Shown here piece by piece: positions 30,383 through 39,763 of a stretch of 64,000 bases of DNA. A model generated the notes under the pieces. It had not been told where the DNA came from. It was given only the letters and a program-made list of their open reading frames with translations, and made no database searches. Position 1 is the first letter of the stretch; the number at the start of each line of letters is the position of its first letter. The stretch covers positions 434,001-498,000 of the forward strand of contig OX044355.1 in NCBI GenBank assembly GCA_943846595.1, given 5' to 3'. The stretch comes from an uncultured Polaribacter sp. (lineage in GTDB: Bacteria; Bacteroidota; Bacteroidia; Flavobacteriales; Flavobacteriaceae). A program made the position numbers and the translations under genes.

Positions 30383-31971
30383 ATGATTCAATCTTACAAG
30401 AAAAAACTAGTCTTAGCAGAACAGTACGACACCATCATTATTGGTTCAGGAATGGGGAGCTTAACATCCGCAGCAATTCTTGCAAAAGAAGGACAAAAAG
30501 TGCTGGTTTTAGAACGTCATTATATTGCTGGTGGATTTACCCATGTCTTCAAGAGAAAAGAGTTTGAATGGGATGTTGGGATTCATTATATCGGCGAGGT
30601 GCAAAGAGAAGATGCAATCATAAAAAAAGTATTCGACTACATCTCTGACAATCAGCTCAAATGGGCAGACATGGGCGTGGTATATGATAAAATTATTATT
30701 GGAAACAAATCGTATGATTTTGTGAAAGGCGTGCAAAATTTTAAAGACAAATTATGTAGCTACTTCCCAAACGAGAAAGAAGCAATTACAGCCTATGTTG
30801 ACTTGGTTTTTGCTGCTGTAAACACAAGTAAAGGCTTTTATATGGACAAAGCACTACCCCCTGTTTTAAGTGCTTTAATTGGTAGTAAACTGCGAAAAAA
30901 GTTTTATGCCTTTTCAGACAAAACAACCGATTAGGTACTAAGGGCTATCACCAAAAACGAAACCTTAATAAAGGTGCTTTCTGCACAATATGGCGATTAT
31001 GGTTTGCCCCAAAACAAAGTAGTTTTGTAATGCATGCTGCCGTTGCCCGTCATTATTTTTCTGGTGGAAGCTTTCCTATAGGAGGCTCTTCTAGAATTGC
31101 AACAACCGTTGATAAAGTCATCGAAAATGCAGGAGGTACTATTTTAATTAGTGCGGAAGTAGATGAGGTTATAATCGATAAGAACAAGGCTACTGGGGTA
31201 AAAATGAAGGACGGTAAAATATTTTCTGCAAAAAATATTATTTCTGGGGCTGGGATTATGACGACCTATGACAAATTACTTCCAAAGCAAATTGTAGGAA
31301 AACATCAATTAAAAGAACAACTAAAAAAAGTAAAGCGCTCTGTTTCTCACGCCTGTTTATATATCGGATTAAAAGGTTCTCCAGAAGAACTGAAATTACC
31401 AAAAACAAACTATTGGATTTATCCAGATAAAATAGATCATGATACTGCAGTCGATAATTATGTAAAAGATTTAAAATCCTATTTTACAGTAGTTTATATT
31501 TCTTTCCCATCTGCAAAAGATCCAGATTGGTCCAATCGATATCCAGGAAAAAGCGCCATTGATATCATCACATTATTGCCCTACGAACCTTTTGACAAGT
31601 GGAAAAATTCAAACTGGATGAAACGAGACGAAAGCTATACCGCAATGAAAGAAAAAATTGCGCAACGCTTACTGAATGAATTATACAAACAACTTCCACA
31701 TCTAGAAGGAAAGATTGAACATTATGAACTTTCTACCCCTTTAACAACAAAGCATTTCATCAATTATCAGGAAGGAGAAATTTATGGATTGGACCATACT
31801 CCAAAACGTTTCATACAACGTTTCTTGAAGCCAAAAACTCCTATTAAAAATTTTTATTTAACCGGTCAGGACATTGTTACAGCAGGTGTAGCAGCAGCAT
31901 TATTTTCTGGTGTAATTACGACAGCCGCAATCACAAGAAAGAATATTATTAAAAAAGTAATGCAACGTTGA
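30383..31971 (+). pseudogene. NAD(P)/FAD-dependent oxidoreductase (phytoene desaturase/retinol saturase type), disrupted
   Basis: A gene of about 530 codons carrying two lesions. The N-terminal part has the dinucleotide-binding motif IIIGSGMGSLTSAAILAKEG and ends at an in-frame TAG (30932-30934) after KTTD. The same frame then goes on coherently (VLRAITKNETLIKVLSAQYG) to the run CCCCAAAA near 31008. There one missing base moves the rest to another frame, where SSFVMHAAVARHYFSGGSFPIGGS continues to the normal end (TGQDIVTAGVAAALFSGVITTAA). GAG to TAG and loss of one C explain both lesions. Intact members reduce or desaturate polyenes or retinoids; this copy should be inactive. Confidence 0.88.
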
Positions 31972-31972
31972 C

Positions 31973-33196
31973 TTATCGTTTGAGCATCCATGAGGCTGGA
32001 TTTAAGCGCGTCGTATTTTTAAACAATAAAAAGATTAGGGTTGTTTTACCGGTTACTTTATCGGTGTATACTTTTCCTAATTCTTGCCCAATTGTTACTG
32101 TATCTCCCTTCTTAACCAAAGAGTTTTCTAGGTTGTTATAAGCCGTAATATAATTACCATGCTGTATTAAAACATTTTTTTTCCGCTCAGTCGTCAATTG
32201 AATTGCCAAAACGGTACCTCCAAAAATAGCAGATGCATACGCTCTTTTTTTGGTTGCCAAATGCAATCCAGAACTGTTAATTGTAATTCCACTAAAGGTG
32301 GGATGTGGCTGTTTCCCAAAACGTCTAATAACCAAACTCTCTCTTAAAGGCCAGGGGAGCTTTCCTTTGTTCGATTCAAATTTTGCCGCTAAAGCTTTTG
32401 CTTCTGGACTTAAAATAAATTCATTTTTCTTTTTTTTGTTTGAATTTCCTTTTACTTTTCTATTCGCCCGCGCAATGGCTGTTCTAATTAGTTTGTCTAT
32501 TTTTTGTGCAATCTTTTTTTCTTCTCGAATCGATTTTCGAAGTTCACTCTTGTATTTTTTTTCTTTCTTTTTAATTTCAGAAACGAGTTTTTCTTGACTT
32601 TTTTTATCTTGTTCGATCTTGTTTTTTTGTTCGTTTTCTGATAAAATAAGCGTGTCTTTTTCTTGCTTTTGTAGATTTAAAGAAGCTACAAATTGCTTTA
32701 TAATATCTGTTTGTACGATGATTTCTTCTCCTTGTTTTTTCCGAAAAGAAGCATACTGCTTCATGTACTCCAAACGCTTATAGGCTTGTCTAAAATTACG
32801 AGAAGACAATAAAAACATGGTTCTACTTTGTTGAGATTTGCTCTTATATGATTTAAAAATCATCGATGCATAATCCTCTTTCAAGGCAGATAGCCGTGTA
32901 TTGAGTTCCGCTATTTTGTTTTCATTAGCAACAATTTCACCAGATAAGAGTTTGACTTCTAAATGAATTGTTTCAATCAATTTCTCTCGAACTTCAATTT
33001 TTTGATTGAGGGCACTTAAGTCTTCCAAAGCATTTTTTTGATCTTTTTCAGCTTCAAAAAGCAACTTATTTACCTTTTTAATCTTGAGGTTTAATTTCTT
33101 TCGTTGTGTTTCTAACTGCTTACGAGTTTGCCCAGAAATGGAAACTGTACTTAATAATAAAATAAGGAATGGAATGTAAAACCGCTGTCTAATCAT
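31973..33196 (-). CDS. EnvC-like murein hydrolase activator (degenerate M23 domain)
   Basis: 407 residues with a signal peptide (to VSISGQ), a long coiled coil (about 25-265, rich in Lys/Glu) and a C-terminal LytM/M23 domain (LPWPLRESLVIRRFGKQPHP ... LIQHGNYITAYNNLE ... KKGDTVTIGQELGKVYT). The zinc ligands of active M23 peptidases are absent: the final HxH is replaced by LIFLLF. EnvC proteins have such inactive LytM domains and activate amidases at the septum, so an activator role fits. It is the last of four tightly packed minus-strand genes. Confidence 0.9.
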   Translation of the reverse strand: MIRQRFYIPFLILLLSTVSISGQTRKQLETQRKKLNLKIKKVNKLLFEAEKDQKNALEDLSALNQKIEVREKLIETIHLEVKLLSGEIVANENKIAELNTRLSALKEDYASMIFKSYKSKSQQSRTMFLLSSRNFRQAYKRLEYMKQYASFRKKQGEEIIVQTDIIKQFVASLNLQKQEKDTLILSENEQKNKIEQDKKSQEKLVSEIKKKEKKYKSELRKSIREEKKIAQKIDKLIRTAIARANRKVKGNSNKKKKNEFILSPEAKALAAKFESNKGKLPWPLRESLVIRRFGKQPHPTFSGITINSSGLHLATKKRAYASAIFGGTVLAIQLTTERKKNVLIQHGNYITAYNNLENSLVKKGDTVTIGQELGKVYTDKVTGKTTLIFLLFKNTTRLNPASWMLKR

Positions 33197-33975
33197 TATA
33201 AATTGAGGCGTTTATAATTTGCTGGAATCCTAAAAGAAGTATTTACTGCTGTGTTTAATTTAATGGATTTGAACGTTGCATCTATCTGTGTATATTTCTT
33301 CTTTTGCTGTGCTTTAATACTAATTTTTGTCGGAAAAACTTCGGTTTCAATTATCTTGTAATTCGAATATAAAATATCTAATTGCTGTTCCTTTATTGGG
33401 TTTATGATCTGTTGTTTCTCTAATTTAAAATGTGATGGGCTTACTGAATAAAAGATCTTAAACAAATCGGACTGGACTTTTGGTGATAATACAAAGGCAT
33501 TGTCTTTTATTTCAAGTTGTTGTTTTTGCTTTTTTACATTCTGTATTGATTGCCCTAAAAGTACGTTTTGCAATTGTTCAAAATTAATTTCAAATCCTAA
33601 TAGTTCCTCCAAACTTGAAAAGTCGCCATCATAATAATTTTTGAAAAAAGGAGAATAGTATTGTACGCTTGTTGGCGTTATTTTTACTCTTAAAATTGTA
33701 ATGAATTTTGACACTTTTAACAAAAGAACTTCGTCTTTTACAAGCCGTAGGGTAACAGTAACATTTTCTTTTGTTTTGCCGTTGTCAAATTTTACTTTTA
33801 CTTTTACTGCAAGCGTCTTTTTATCAAAATTAGCTGCAACATGCTTTCTTGCAACTTTTCTCACAGACATTTTTTCTGCAATTGCATTGGCATTAATGAC
33901 TCTTTTGTAAGTCCCACAAGATGTAAAAAACAGCAAAAGAACGCATATTCCAAAAAGGTATTTCATCAGCTTCAT
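33196..33975 (-). CDS. DUF4292 lipoprotein
   Basis: 259 residues with a lipoprotein signal (FFTSCGTYKRV, acylated Cys near residue 20) and a beta-rich body (KVKVKFDNGKTKENVTVTLRLVKDEVLLLKVS, then PTSVQYYSP). This matches DUF4292, found across Bacteroidota; the fold is related to outer-membrane lipoprotein carriers such as LolA/LolB, so a part in lipoprotein handling is possible. The start overlaps the stop of the TPR gene by four bases (ATGA), and its stop abuts the EnvC start. Confidence 0.87.
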   Translation of the reverse strand: MKLMKYLFGICVLLLFFTSCGTYKRVINANAIAEKMSVRKVARKHVAANFDKKTLAVKVKVKFDNGKTKENVTVTLRLVKDEVLLLKVSKFITILRVKITPTSVQYYSPFFKNYYDGDFSSLEELLGFEINFEQLQNVLLGQSIQNVKKQKQQLEIKDNAFVLSPKVQSDLFKIFYSVSPSHFKLEKQQIINPIKEQQLDILYSNYKIIETEVFPTKISIKAQQKKKYTQIDATFKSIKLNTAVNTSFRIPANYKRLNL

Positions 33976-34955
33976 TCTTTATTTAATTTCTTTAAATACA
34001 TTTTCTCCTCTTGTAGGTTTTCCAAACCTTTATATGATTTTGCAATTTCTCTAAAAAAATCTTGTTCCATTTCATCTTCAATGACAAAATCAATGCCCCT
34101 ATTCAATATAGATAACGCATTTTTGTACGCTTTCTGATGATTCAATATTTTTCCTTGCACCAAATATACGTAGGGTTGGGCTGGAAATCGTTGAATTCCT
34201 AGTTTGCTATACTTTAATAAAACTGCTTCATTTTTAGAATTTTTCAATAAACGTTTAAGAGAATGGTAGGTTTTATCAAAATCAAATTTAGCTTGAAAAG
34301 ATTCTAGTTTCGTAGGTTCTTCTTCTTTTTTTTTAAATCTTAATTTTCTTTTTTCTAAGGCCGTTTTTAAGTCTCGAATATACACAGTAGATCCATTTTG
34401 TTCCGTGATTAAATTTACAGTCTCAAGTGCTTTTTCTGGTTGATTATTCCTAAGGTAAAGCTTTATTAACGCTTCTTTTAGTTGGACATTTTTAGGTTTC
34501 TGAGCAACCAGTTCAATTTGTACTTGAATAGCTTCAGCATAACTATTACTACTCTGTAAAACCGCAACTAAATGCTGTAACATCCAGTGGTTTTCCGGGT
34601 CTTTTACCAAAGCTCTATCAATATATTCTTTGGCCAATTCTATTTGATGCAGCGCAAAATAATTCTTAGAAAACTCAAAAAAAACAGCTACATCATTTGG
34701 TATTATTTGGTTGCAACTCTCCAGATTCTCGATCGCTTTTTGAAAATTTCGAATCGATTTCTCTGCCAAAGCTTTAAAAAAATATTGTTGAAATTTCAAC
34801 TCTTTTTCTTCGTTCAAATCTTTTGGCAACGCAATACTATCTTGTGCATATGAAGGCATCGAAAAAAGCACAAAGAATAAAAAATAAAGACCTAGCGCAC
34901 TTTTAATAGAACGCCTCACAACTTTTTTTTCGCTATTCTTTCTGCTAAATTTCAT
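33972..34955 (-). CDS. Exported tetratricopeptide-repeat protein
   Basis: 327 residues with a signal peptide (about 18-38, ending SYAQ) and a string of TPR units: FFKALAEKSIRNFQKAIENLESCN, FFEFSKNYFALHQIELAKEYIDRAL, QPEKALETVNLI and QPYVYLVQGKILNHQKAYKNALSIL. TPR arrays mediate protein contacts; this one should act in the periplasm. It lies directly after a nucleotidyltransferase gene and before the DUF4292 lipoprotein, a gene string I recognise from Flavobacteriaceae. The specific partner is unknown. Confidence 0.88.
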   Translation of the reverse strand: MKFSRKNSEKKVVRRSIKSALGLYFLFFVLFSMPSYAQDSIALPKDLNEEKELKFQQYFFKALAEKSIRNFQKAIENLESCNQIIPNDVAVFFEFSKNYFALHQIELAKEYIDRALVKDPENHWMLQHLVAVLQSSNSYAEAIQVQIELVAQKPKNVQLKEALIKLYLRNNQPEKALETVNLITEQNGSTVYIRDLKTALEKRKLRFKKKEEEPTKLESFQAKFDFDKTYHSLKRLLKNSKNEAVLLKYSKLGIQRFPAQPYVYLVQGKILNHQKAYKNALSILNRGIDFVIEDEMEQDFFREIAKSYKGLENLQEEKMYLKKLNKE

Positions 34956-35972
34956 TTATAATAATTCGGTATAATCACCAATACTTACCGAAGTGTACTT
35001 TCCGTTGTATTTGGCATGATTTCCTATCATTGCCTGCTCTAAATCTGCATTTTTTATAGAGACATTTGATTGAATTAGCGCATTTTTAATGGTTGAATCT
35101 GTAACAATACTGTTTGCCCCAATAGAAACATAGGGGCCTATTTTTGTGTTTTTTAATACCACATTTTCACCAATAAAACAGGGTTGAATAATTTCTGAAT
35201 TGTCTAGGACAACATCTTTAGAAACTAGGTCGTTGCCTGCTTTATACTCGAAGCCTAACACTTGTTTATTGGTATCTACAGTAGGATCTTTTTTGCCACA
35301 ATCCATCCAAGCATCTACTTTTCCTGGAATAAATTTTGCGCCTTCTCTTTTTAAAGTTTCTAAGACATTGGTCAATTGGTATTCGTTATTCTCTTTTAAA
35401 TCGTTGTCAACCATATATTCGACTTCCTTTCTTACACGGTCTCCGTCTTTAAAATAATAAATCCCTATAATCGCTAAATCTGAAACAAAATCTTTTGGTT
35501 TTTCAATAAAGTCGCTAATAAAACCGTCTTCTACTTTTACTACACCAAAGGCACTTGGATCTTTCACTTGCTTTACCCAGATGGCACCATCGGCACTTGC
35601 GTCTAATTTAAAATCTGCTTTGAATAATGTATCTGCATAAGCAACAACACAGGGCCCACTCAAGGCATCTTTGGCACAATAAAGTGCATGTGCAGTTCCT
35701 AAGGCTTCTTCTTGAATGTATACCGATCCTTTGGTTCCTAATGTTGCTGCAATTTTCAATAAGGTCTCTTTCGTATTTGCGGGAAACCCTTTTGCTGCTG
35801 GTCCAATTATAAAGGCTATTTCATCTATTTCTTGCGCTACAACAGCAGTAATATCTTCCACCAAACGTTGTACAATAGGTTTTCCTGCAATAACCGTTAA
35901 AGGTTTAGGAATCGTGAGAGTATGAGGTCTTAAACGCGACCCTATTCCGGCCATTGGTACAATTATTTTCAT
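34956..35972 (-). CDS. Sugar-phosphate nucleotidyltransferase with left-handed beta-helix domain
   Basis: 338 residues from ATG 35972 (the frame opens at 36011, but the family begins MKIIVPMAGIGSRLRPHT). The N-terminus is the nucleotidyltransferase signature GSRLRPHTLTIPKPLTVIAGKPI; GVVKVEDGFISDFIEKP and DAWMDCGKKDPTVDTN follow; residues from about 255 form hexapeptide repeats (IGENVVLKNTKIGPYVSIGANSI). It joins a sugar-1-phosphate to a nucleotide. Related to GlmU, RmlA and mannose-1-phosphate guanylyltransferases; the sugar is not certain. It leads an operon with the TPR, DUF4292 and EnvC genes rather than the polysaccharide locus. Confidence 0.88.
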   Translation of the reverse strand: MKIIVPMAGIGSRLRPHTLTIPKPLTVIAGKPIVQRLVEDITAVVAQEIDEIAFIIGPAAKGFPANTKETLLKIAATLGTKGSVYIQEEALGTAHALYCAKDALSGPCVVAYADTLFKADFKLDASADGAIWVKQVKDPSAFGVVKVEDGFISDFIEKPKDFVSDLAIIGIYYFKDGDRVRKEVEYMVDNDLKENNEYQLTNVLETLKREGAKFIPGKVDAWMDCGKKDPTVDTNKQVLGFEYKAGNDLVSKDVVLDNSEIIQPCFIGENVVLKNTKIGPYVSIGANSIVTDSTIKNALIQSNVSIKNADLEQAMIGNHAKYNGKYTSVSIGDYTELL

Positions 35973-36032
35973 AAAGGGTTTCTTATCTAATTTTGGGGTG
36001 TAATATACCACTTATTGAGAGATTAAAAAAGG

Positions 36033-37706
36033 CTAAATCCCCTTAGGAATTGAGGCAATAAGTGTTTTTGTATATCTTGTTTTTGGTGCTTTGTAAATAA
36101 CATCCGCATCACCAATCTCTTCAATCTCTCCTTGATTCATGACCACTAATTGGTCTGACATGTATTTGACCACAGAAAGGTCATGGGAAATAAAAATATA
36201 GGTGAAATTAAATGTTGCTTTCAATGCATTCAATAAATTTAAAACTTGCGCTTGGACAGAAACATCTAAAGCTGAAACCGATTCATCGCAAATAATTAAC
36301 TTCGGTTGCAATGCGATTGTTCTTGCAATACCAATTCGCTGTCTTTGACCACCCGAAAATTCATGGGGATATCTGTTAAAATGTTCTTCTTCTAAACCCA
36401 CTTTTTTTAACAGGTCTAAAACATAGGTTATTCTTTCCTTATTGTTTGACAGAATGCCGTGGACCTTCATCGGTTCTAAAATAGTATTCCCAACGGTAAT
36501 TCTAGGATTTAGTGATGAAAAAGGATCTTGAAATATAATCTGGATGTCTTTTCTAAGTTTCTTCAACCCTGTTTTGGATAGCTTTGTTATGTCTATTCCT
36601 TCAAAAAGAACTTGCCCAGAGGTTGCTTTTTCTAAATGTAAAATAGTTCTACCCAAAGTCGTTTTACCACAACCAGACTCTCCAACCAAACCCAATGTTT
36701 CTCCTTCAAAGATCTGAAATGAAACATTATTGACGGCTTTTACTACTTCGCCTTTCTGAAACCATGCCCCTTTGGTAATAAACTCTTTTTTTAGATTGCG
36801 AATTTCTAACAGGGGGGATTTCTGATATATTTTTTCATGAAAACGAGCTCTTTCCGCTTTCGTATAAACACTACTATCAAAAGTTTCTTCGATAAAATCT
36901 CGAACCGTTGGTAATGTATGTAGCCTTCGCTCTAAATTTGGCTTCGCATTGATTAATGCTTTGGTGTAGTTTTTTTGCGGATTTAAAAAAACTTCTTTTG
37001 TACTTCCTTGTTCAACGAGGCTTCCTTTATACATGACAACTACCCGATCTGCTATTTCCGAGACCAAGGCTAAATCGTGGGTAATAAAAAGAATACTCAT
37101 TCCATATTCTAGTTGCAATTCTTTTAACAGCAAGATAATTTCCTTTTGTACGGTAACGTCTAAAGCTGTAGTTGGCTCATCAGCAATCAAAATTTCCGGC
37201 TTGCAAGCGATTGCCATGGCAATCATTACCCGTTGTTTTTGCCCCCCACTAATTTGATGCGGATATGCTTTAAAAATGCTAGTTGCTCGGGGTAATTTTA
37301 CTTTTTCGAAAAGAGCAATTACAGCAGCATAAATCTCACTTTTAGAAAGCTGGGTGTGTTGTTGTAAAATTTCTGCAACCTGATACCCACAGGTAAGAGT
37401 TGGATTTAGAGAACTCATGGGTTCTTGAAAAATCATGGCAATTTTACGACCTCTTATTTTCTGAAATGCTTTTTCTGAATAGGTAGTTATATTTTCTTCA
37501 TTGTAGAAGATAGTTCCATCAACTCTCGCAATTCCTTTTGGCAATAACCCTAAAAGCGCTAAAGAAGTAATCGATTTTCCACTTCCCGATTCTCCTACCA
37601 TGCCTAAAATTTCATTTTGATGTAATGAAAAAGAAACATCATCAACAGCTGCTTCAAACTTTTTATTTTGAAGAAAAGAAATTGAAAGGTTCTTAATATT
37701 TAGCAT
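36033..37706 (-). CDS. Peptide ABC transporter, two fused ATP-binding domains
   Basis: 557 residues with two complete ATPase domains. Domain 1: Walker A GESGSGKSITSL, signature ISGGQKQRV, Walker B LIADEPTTALDV. Domain 2 (from about 295): GESGCGKTTLGR, FSGGQRQRIGIAR, IICDESVSALDV. Each has the oligopeptide extension (NPQKNYTKALINAKP; APKTRYTKTLIASIP). This is a DppD-DppF/YejF-type fusion that powers import of di- or oligopeptides. The permease and binding-protein genes are not adjacent, so they must lie elsewhere. In many Bacteroidota this gene stands alone. Confidence 0.92.
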   Translation of the reverse strand: MLNIKNLSISFLQNKKFEAAVDDVSFSLHQNEILGMVGESGSGKSITSLALLGLLPKGIARVDGTIFYNEENITTYSEKAFQKIRGRKIAMIFQEPMSSLNPTLTCGYQVAEILQQHTQLSKSEIYAAVIALFEKVKLPRATSIFKAYPHQISGGQKQRVMIAMAIACKPEILIADEPTTALDVTVQKEIILLLKELQLEYGMSILFITHDLALVSEIADRVVVMYKGSLVEQGSTKEVFLNPQKNYTKALINAKPNLERRLHTLPTVRDFIEETFDSSVYTKAERARFHEKIYQKSPLLEIRNLKKEFITKGAWFQKGEVVKAVNNVSFQIFEGETLGLVGESGCGKTTLGRTILHLEKATSGQVLFEGIDITKLSKTGLKKLRKDIQIIFQDPFSSLNPRITVGNTILEPMKVHGILSNNKERITYVLDLLKKVGLEEEHFNRYPHEFSGGQRQRIGIARTIALQPKLIICDESVSALDVSVQAQVLNLLNALKATFNFTYIFISHDLSVVKYMSDQLVVMNQGEIEEIGDADVIYKAPKTRYTKTLIASIPKGI

Positions 37707-37800
37707 CTGTGAGCTTTTGAAACACTAAAAATAAGCTTTTAATTGTACTTTTTTCTGATGCAATAGAAACTTTTTTATAAAAAATAAACCCAAAGAAACA

Positions 37801-37920
37801 ATGGGTACAAATAAGTTAATTAATCCCTTTAAAAACCGAGTTAACGTTCGGGTTTTTTGTTTCTTTGTAATTCCTAAAAATCAACCTCTTGAATTACTTA
37901 ACAGTAGAAAATATCTCTAA
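37801..37920 (+). other. Small upstream ORF in the ABC-F leader
   Basis: An ATG at 37801 opens a 39-codon frame (MGTNKLINPFKNRVNVRV...) that reads through a terminator-like hairpin and ends at 37918-37920, about ten codons inside the ABC-F gene in another frame. I know no homologue. Its position resembles leader peptides that control ABC-F ribosome-protection genes by attenuation. That it is translated is a hypothesis. Confidence 0.3.
37831..37858. terminator. Terminator-like hairpin in the ABC-F leader
   Basis: AAAAACCGAG pairs with TTC-G-GGTTTTT (one bulged G at 37850, one G-U pair) around a 6-base loop, ending in six T. It is A/T symmetric and could act on either strand. It lies between two divergent genes, where a simple terminator is not needed, so attenuation of the plus-strand ABC-F gene is one explanation. 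A 9-bp repeat CAAAGAAAC (37791-37799) and its complement (37859-37867) enclose it. Confidence 0.5.
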
Positions 37921-39748
37921 GTCTTACGGAGAACGTGTTTTATTTAATGACATTTCTTTCGGAATTAACAAAGATCAAAAAATAGCTTTTGTAGCTAAAA
38001 ACGGAAGTGGAAAAACTTCTATTTTGAATATCATTGCGGGTCTAGACACTTCCGATACAGGTCAGATTATAAGTAGGAAAGGGATTTCTATTGCTTATTT
38101 GGCTCAAAATATGGATTTGGATCCAGCGCTTACGATCGAGGAAACTATTTTTGCGACTGACAATACGGTATTGAATGTTGTGAAACAATATGAGGCAGCT
38201 TTAGAAAATCCTGAAAATGCTGACGCATTTCAAACGGCTTTTGATTTGATGGAGCAATACAATGCATGGGATTTTGAAACCCAATACCGCCAAATTTTGT
38301 CAAAATTAAAATTAGACGATCTAACATTAAAAGTAGGAGCACTTTCTGGAGGACAAAAAAAACGGCTTTCTTTGGCCATTGTTTTAATTAACAAACCCGA
38401 TTTATTAATTTTAGATGAGCCTACAAATCATTTGGATTTAGAAATGATTGAATGGCTAGAAGCTTTCTTTGCAAAAGAAAAAATAACGCTATTCATGGTA
38501 ACCCATGATCGTTATTTCTTAGAACGTGTATGTAATGAAATTATAGAATTGGACGAAGGGAAGATCTATAAATACAAAGGTAATTATTCGTACTATCTTC
38601 AAAATAAAGAGGAGCGCTTAGCTTTGGAAGCTACCAATTTGGGCAAAGCTAAAAGTTTATTCAAAAAGGAATTGGACTGGATGCGCAGGCAACCAAAAGC
38701 AAGAACGACAAAATCGAAATCGAGATCAGACGATTTTTATAAGATCAAAGAAAAAGCACACCAAAGAAGACAAGACCATCAAGTTCAATTAGAAATTAAC
38801 ATGGAGCGCTTGGGAAGTAAAATTTTAGAGCTTCACAAATTGAAAAAATCCTATGGTGATAAAAAGATTTTAGATGGGTTTGACTATATTTTTAAACTTG
38901 GAGAGCGTGTTGGAATTATTGGTAAAAACGGAACTGGAAAATCTTCTTTTTTAAATATTATTACAGAAACTGCACCGCTTGACGGAGGAAAAGTGACTGT
39001 AGGTGAAACGGTGAAATTTGGGTATTATACACAATCTGGAATTAAGGTAAAGCCTGGGCAAAAAGTGATTGAAGTTATCAAAGAATTTGGTGAATTTATT
39101 CCACTAACAAAAGGACGTAAAATATCTGCATCACAGTTGTTAGAACGTTTTTTGTTTGACAAGAAAAAACAATATGATTTTGTAGAAAGACTTTCAGGAG
39201 GAGAACAAAAAAGATTGTACTTATGTGCTGTTTTAATTCAAAATCCTAACTTTTTAATCTTAGATGAGCCCACCAATGATTTGGATGTGGTTACTTTAAA
39301 TGTCTTGGAAAACTTCTTGCTAGATTACCCTGGGAATTTAATGGTAGTCTCACATGATCGCTATTTTATGGACAAAATTGTAGATGCGCTATTTGTTTTC
39401 AGAGGTGAAGGTATTGTCGAAAATTTCCCAGGAAACTACTCAGACTTTAGGGCTTATGATGGTTCTATTCCTAAAGAAGTGGAAAAGAAAAAAATACCAG
39501 AAAAAGTGGTGGAAAAAAAGAAAAAACCTGTGGCCTTAAATTTTGATGAAAAAAGGGAGTTTGGAGGTTTAGAAGCAGAAATTGAAAGACTTCAAAAAAA
39601 CAAAGCATCGATTGAAACCCAATTTTTAAATGTTGAAATTCCTACGGATGAAATTGCAGCAAAGTCTCAAGAATTGCAAGCAATTATCAAAAAATTAGAA
39701 CAAAAAGAAGAACGATGGCTAGAACTTTCTATGAAATTAGAGGGTTGA
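37889..39748 (+). CDS. ABC-F family ATPase (Uup-like)
   Basis: 619 residues from a TTG start (LNYLTVENISKSYGERVLFN); no ATG fits. Two ATPase domains have Walker A KNGSGKTSIL and KNGTGKSSFL, signatures LSGGQKKRLSL and LSGGEQKRLYL, and Walker B LLILDEPTNHLDLE and FLILDEPTNDLDV. A P-site-tRNA-type linker with charged helices (LDWMRRQPKARTTKSKSR) joins them and a Uup-type coiled coil ends the protein (EAEIERLQKNKASIE). ABC-F proteins act on ribosomes, and Uup members also affect DNA stability. There are no membrane spans. It has an unusual structured leader. Confidence 0.93.
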   Translation: MNYLTVENISKSYGERVLFNDISFGINKDQKIAFVAKNGSGKTSILNIIAGLDTSDTGQIISRKGISIAYLAQNMDLDPALTIEETIFATDNTVLNVVKQYEAALENPENADAFQTAFDLMEQYNAWDFETQYRQILSKLKLDDLTLKVGALSGGQKKRLSLAIVLINKPDLLILDEPTNHLDLEMIEWLEAFFAKEKITLFMVTHDRYFLERVCNEIIELDEGKIYKYKGNYSYYLQNKEERLALEATNLGKAKSLFKKELDWMRRQPKARTTKSKSRSDDFYKIKEKAHQRRQDHQVQLEINMERLGSKILELHKLKKSYGDKKILDGFDYIFKLGERVGIIGKNGTGKSSFLNIITETAPLDGGKVTVGETVKFGYYTQSGIKVKPGQKVIEVIKEFGEFIPLTKGRKISASQLLERFLFDKKKQYDFVERLSGGEQKRLYLCAVLIQNPNFLILDEPTNDLDVVTLNVLENFLLDYPGNLMVVSHDRYFMDKIVDALFVFRGEGIVENFPGNYSDFRAYDGSIPKEVEKKKIPEKVVEKKKKPVALNFDEKREFGGLEAEIERLQKNKASIETQFLNVEIPTDEIAAKSQELQAIIKKLEQKEERWLELSMKLEG

Positions 39749-39763
39749 AAACTCTTATTTCAA

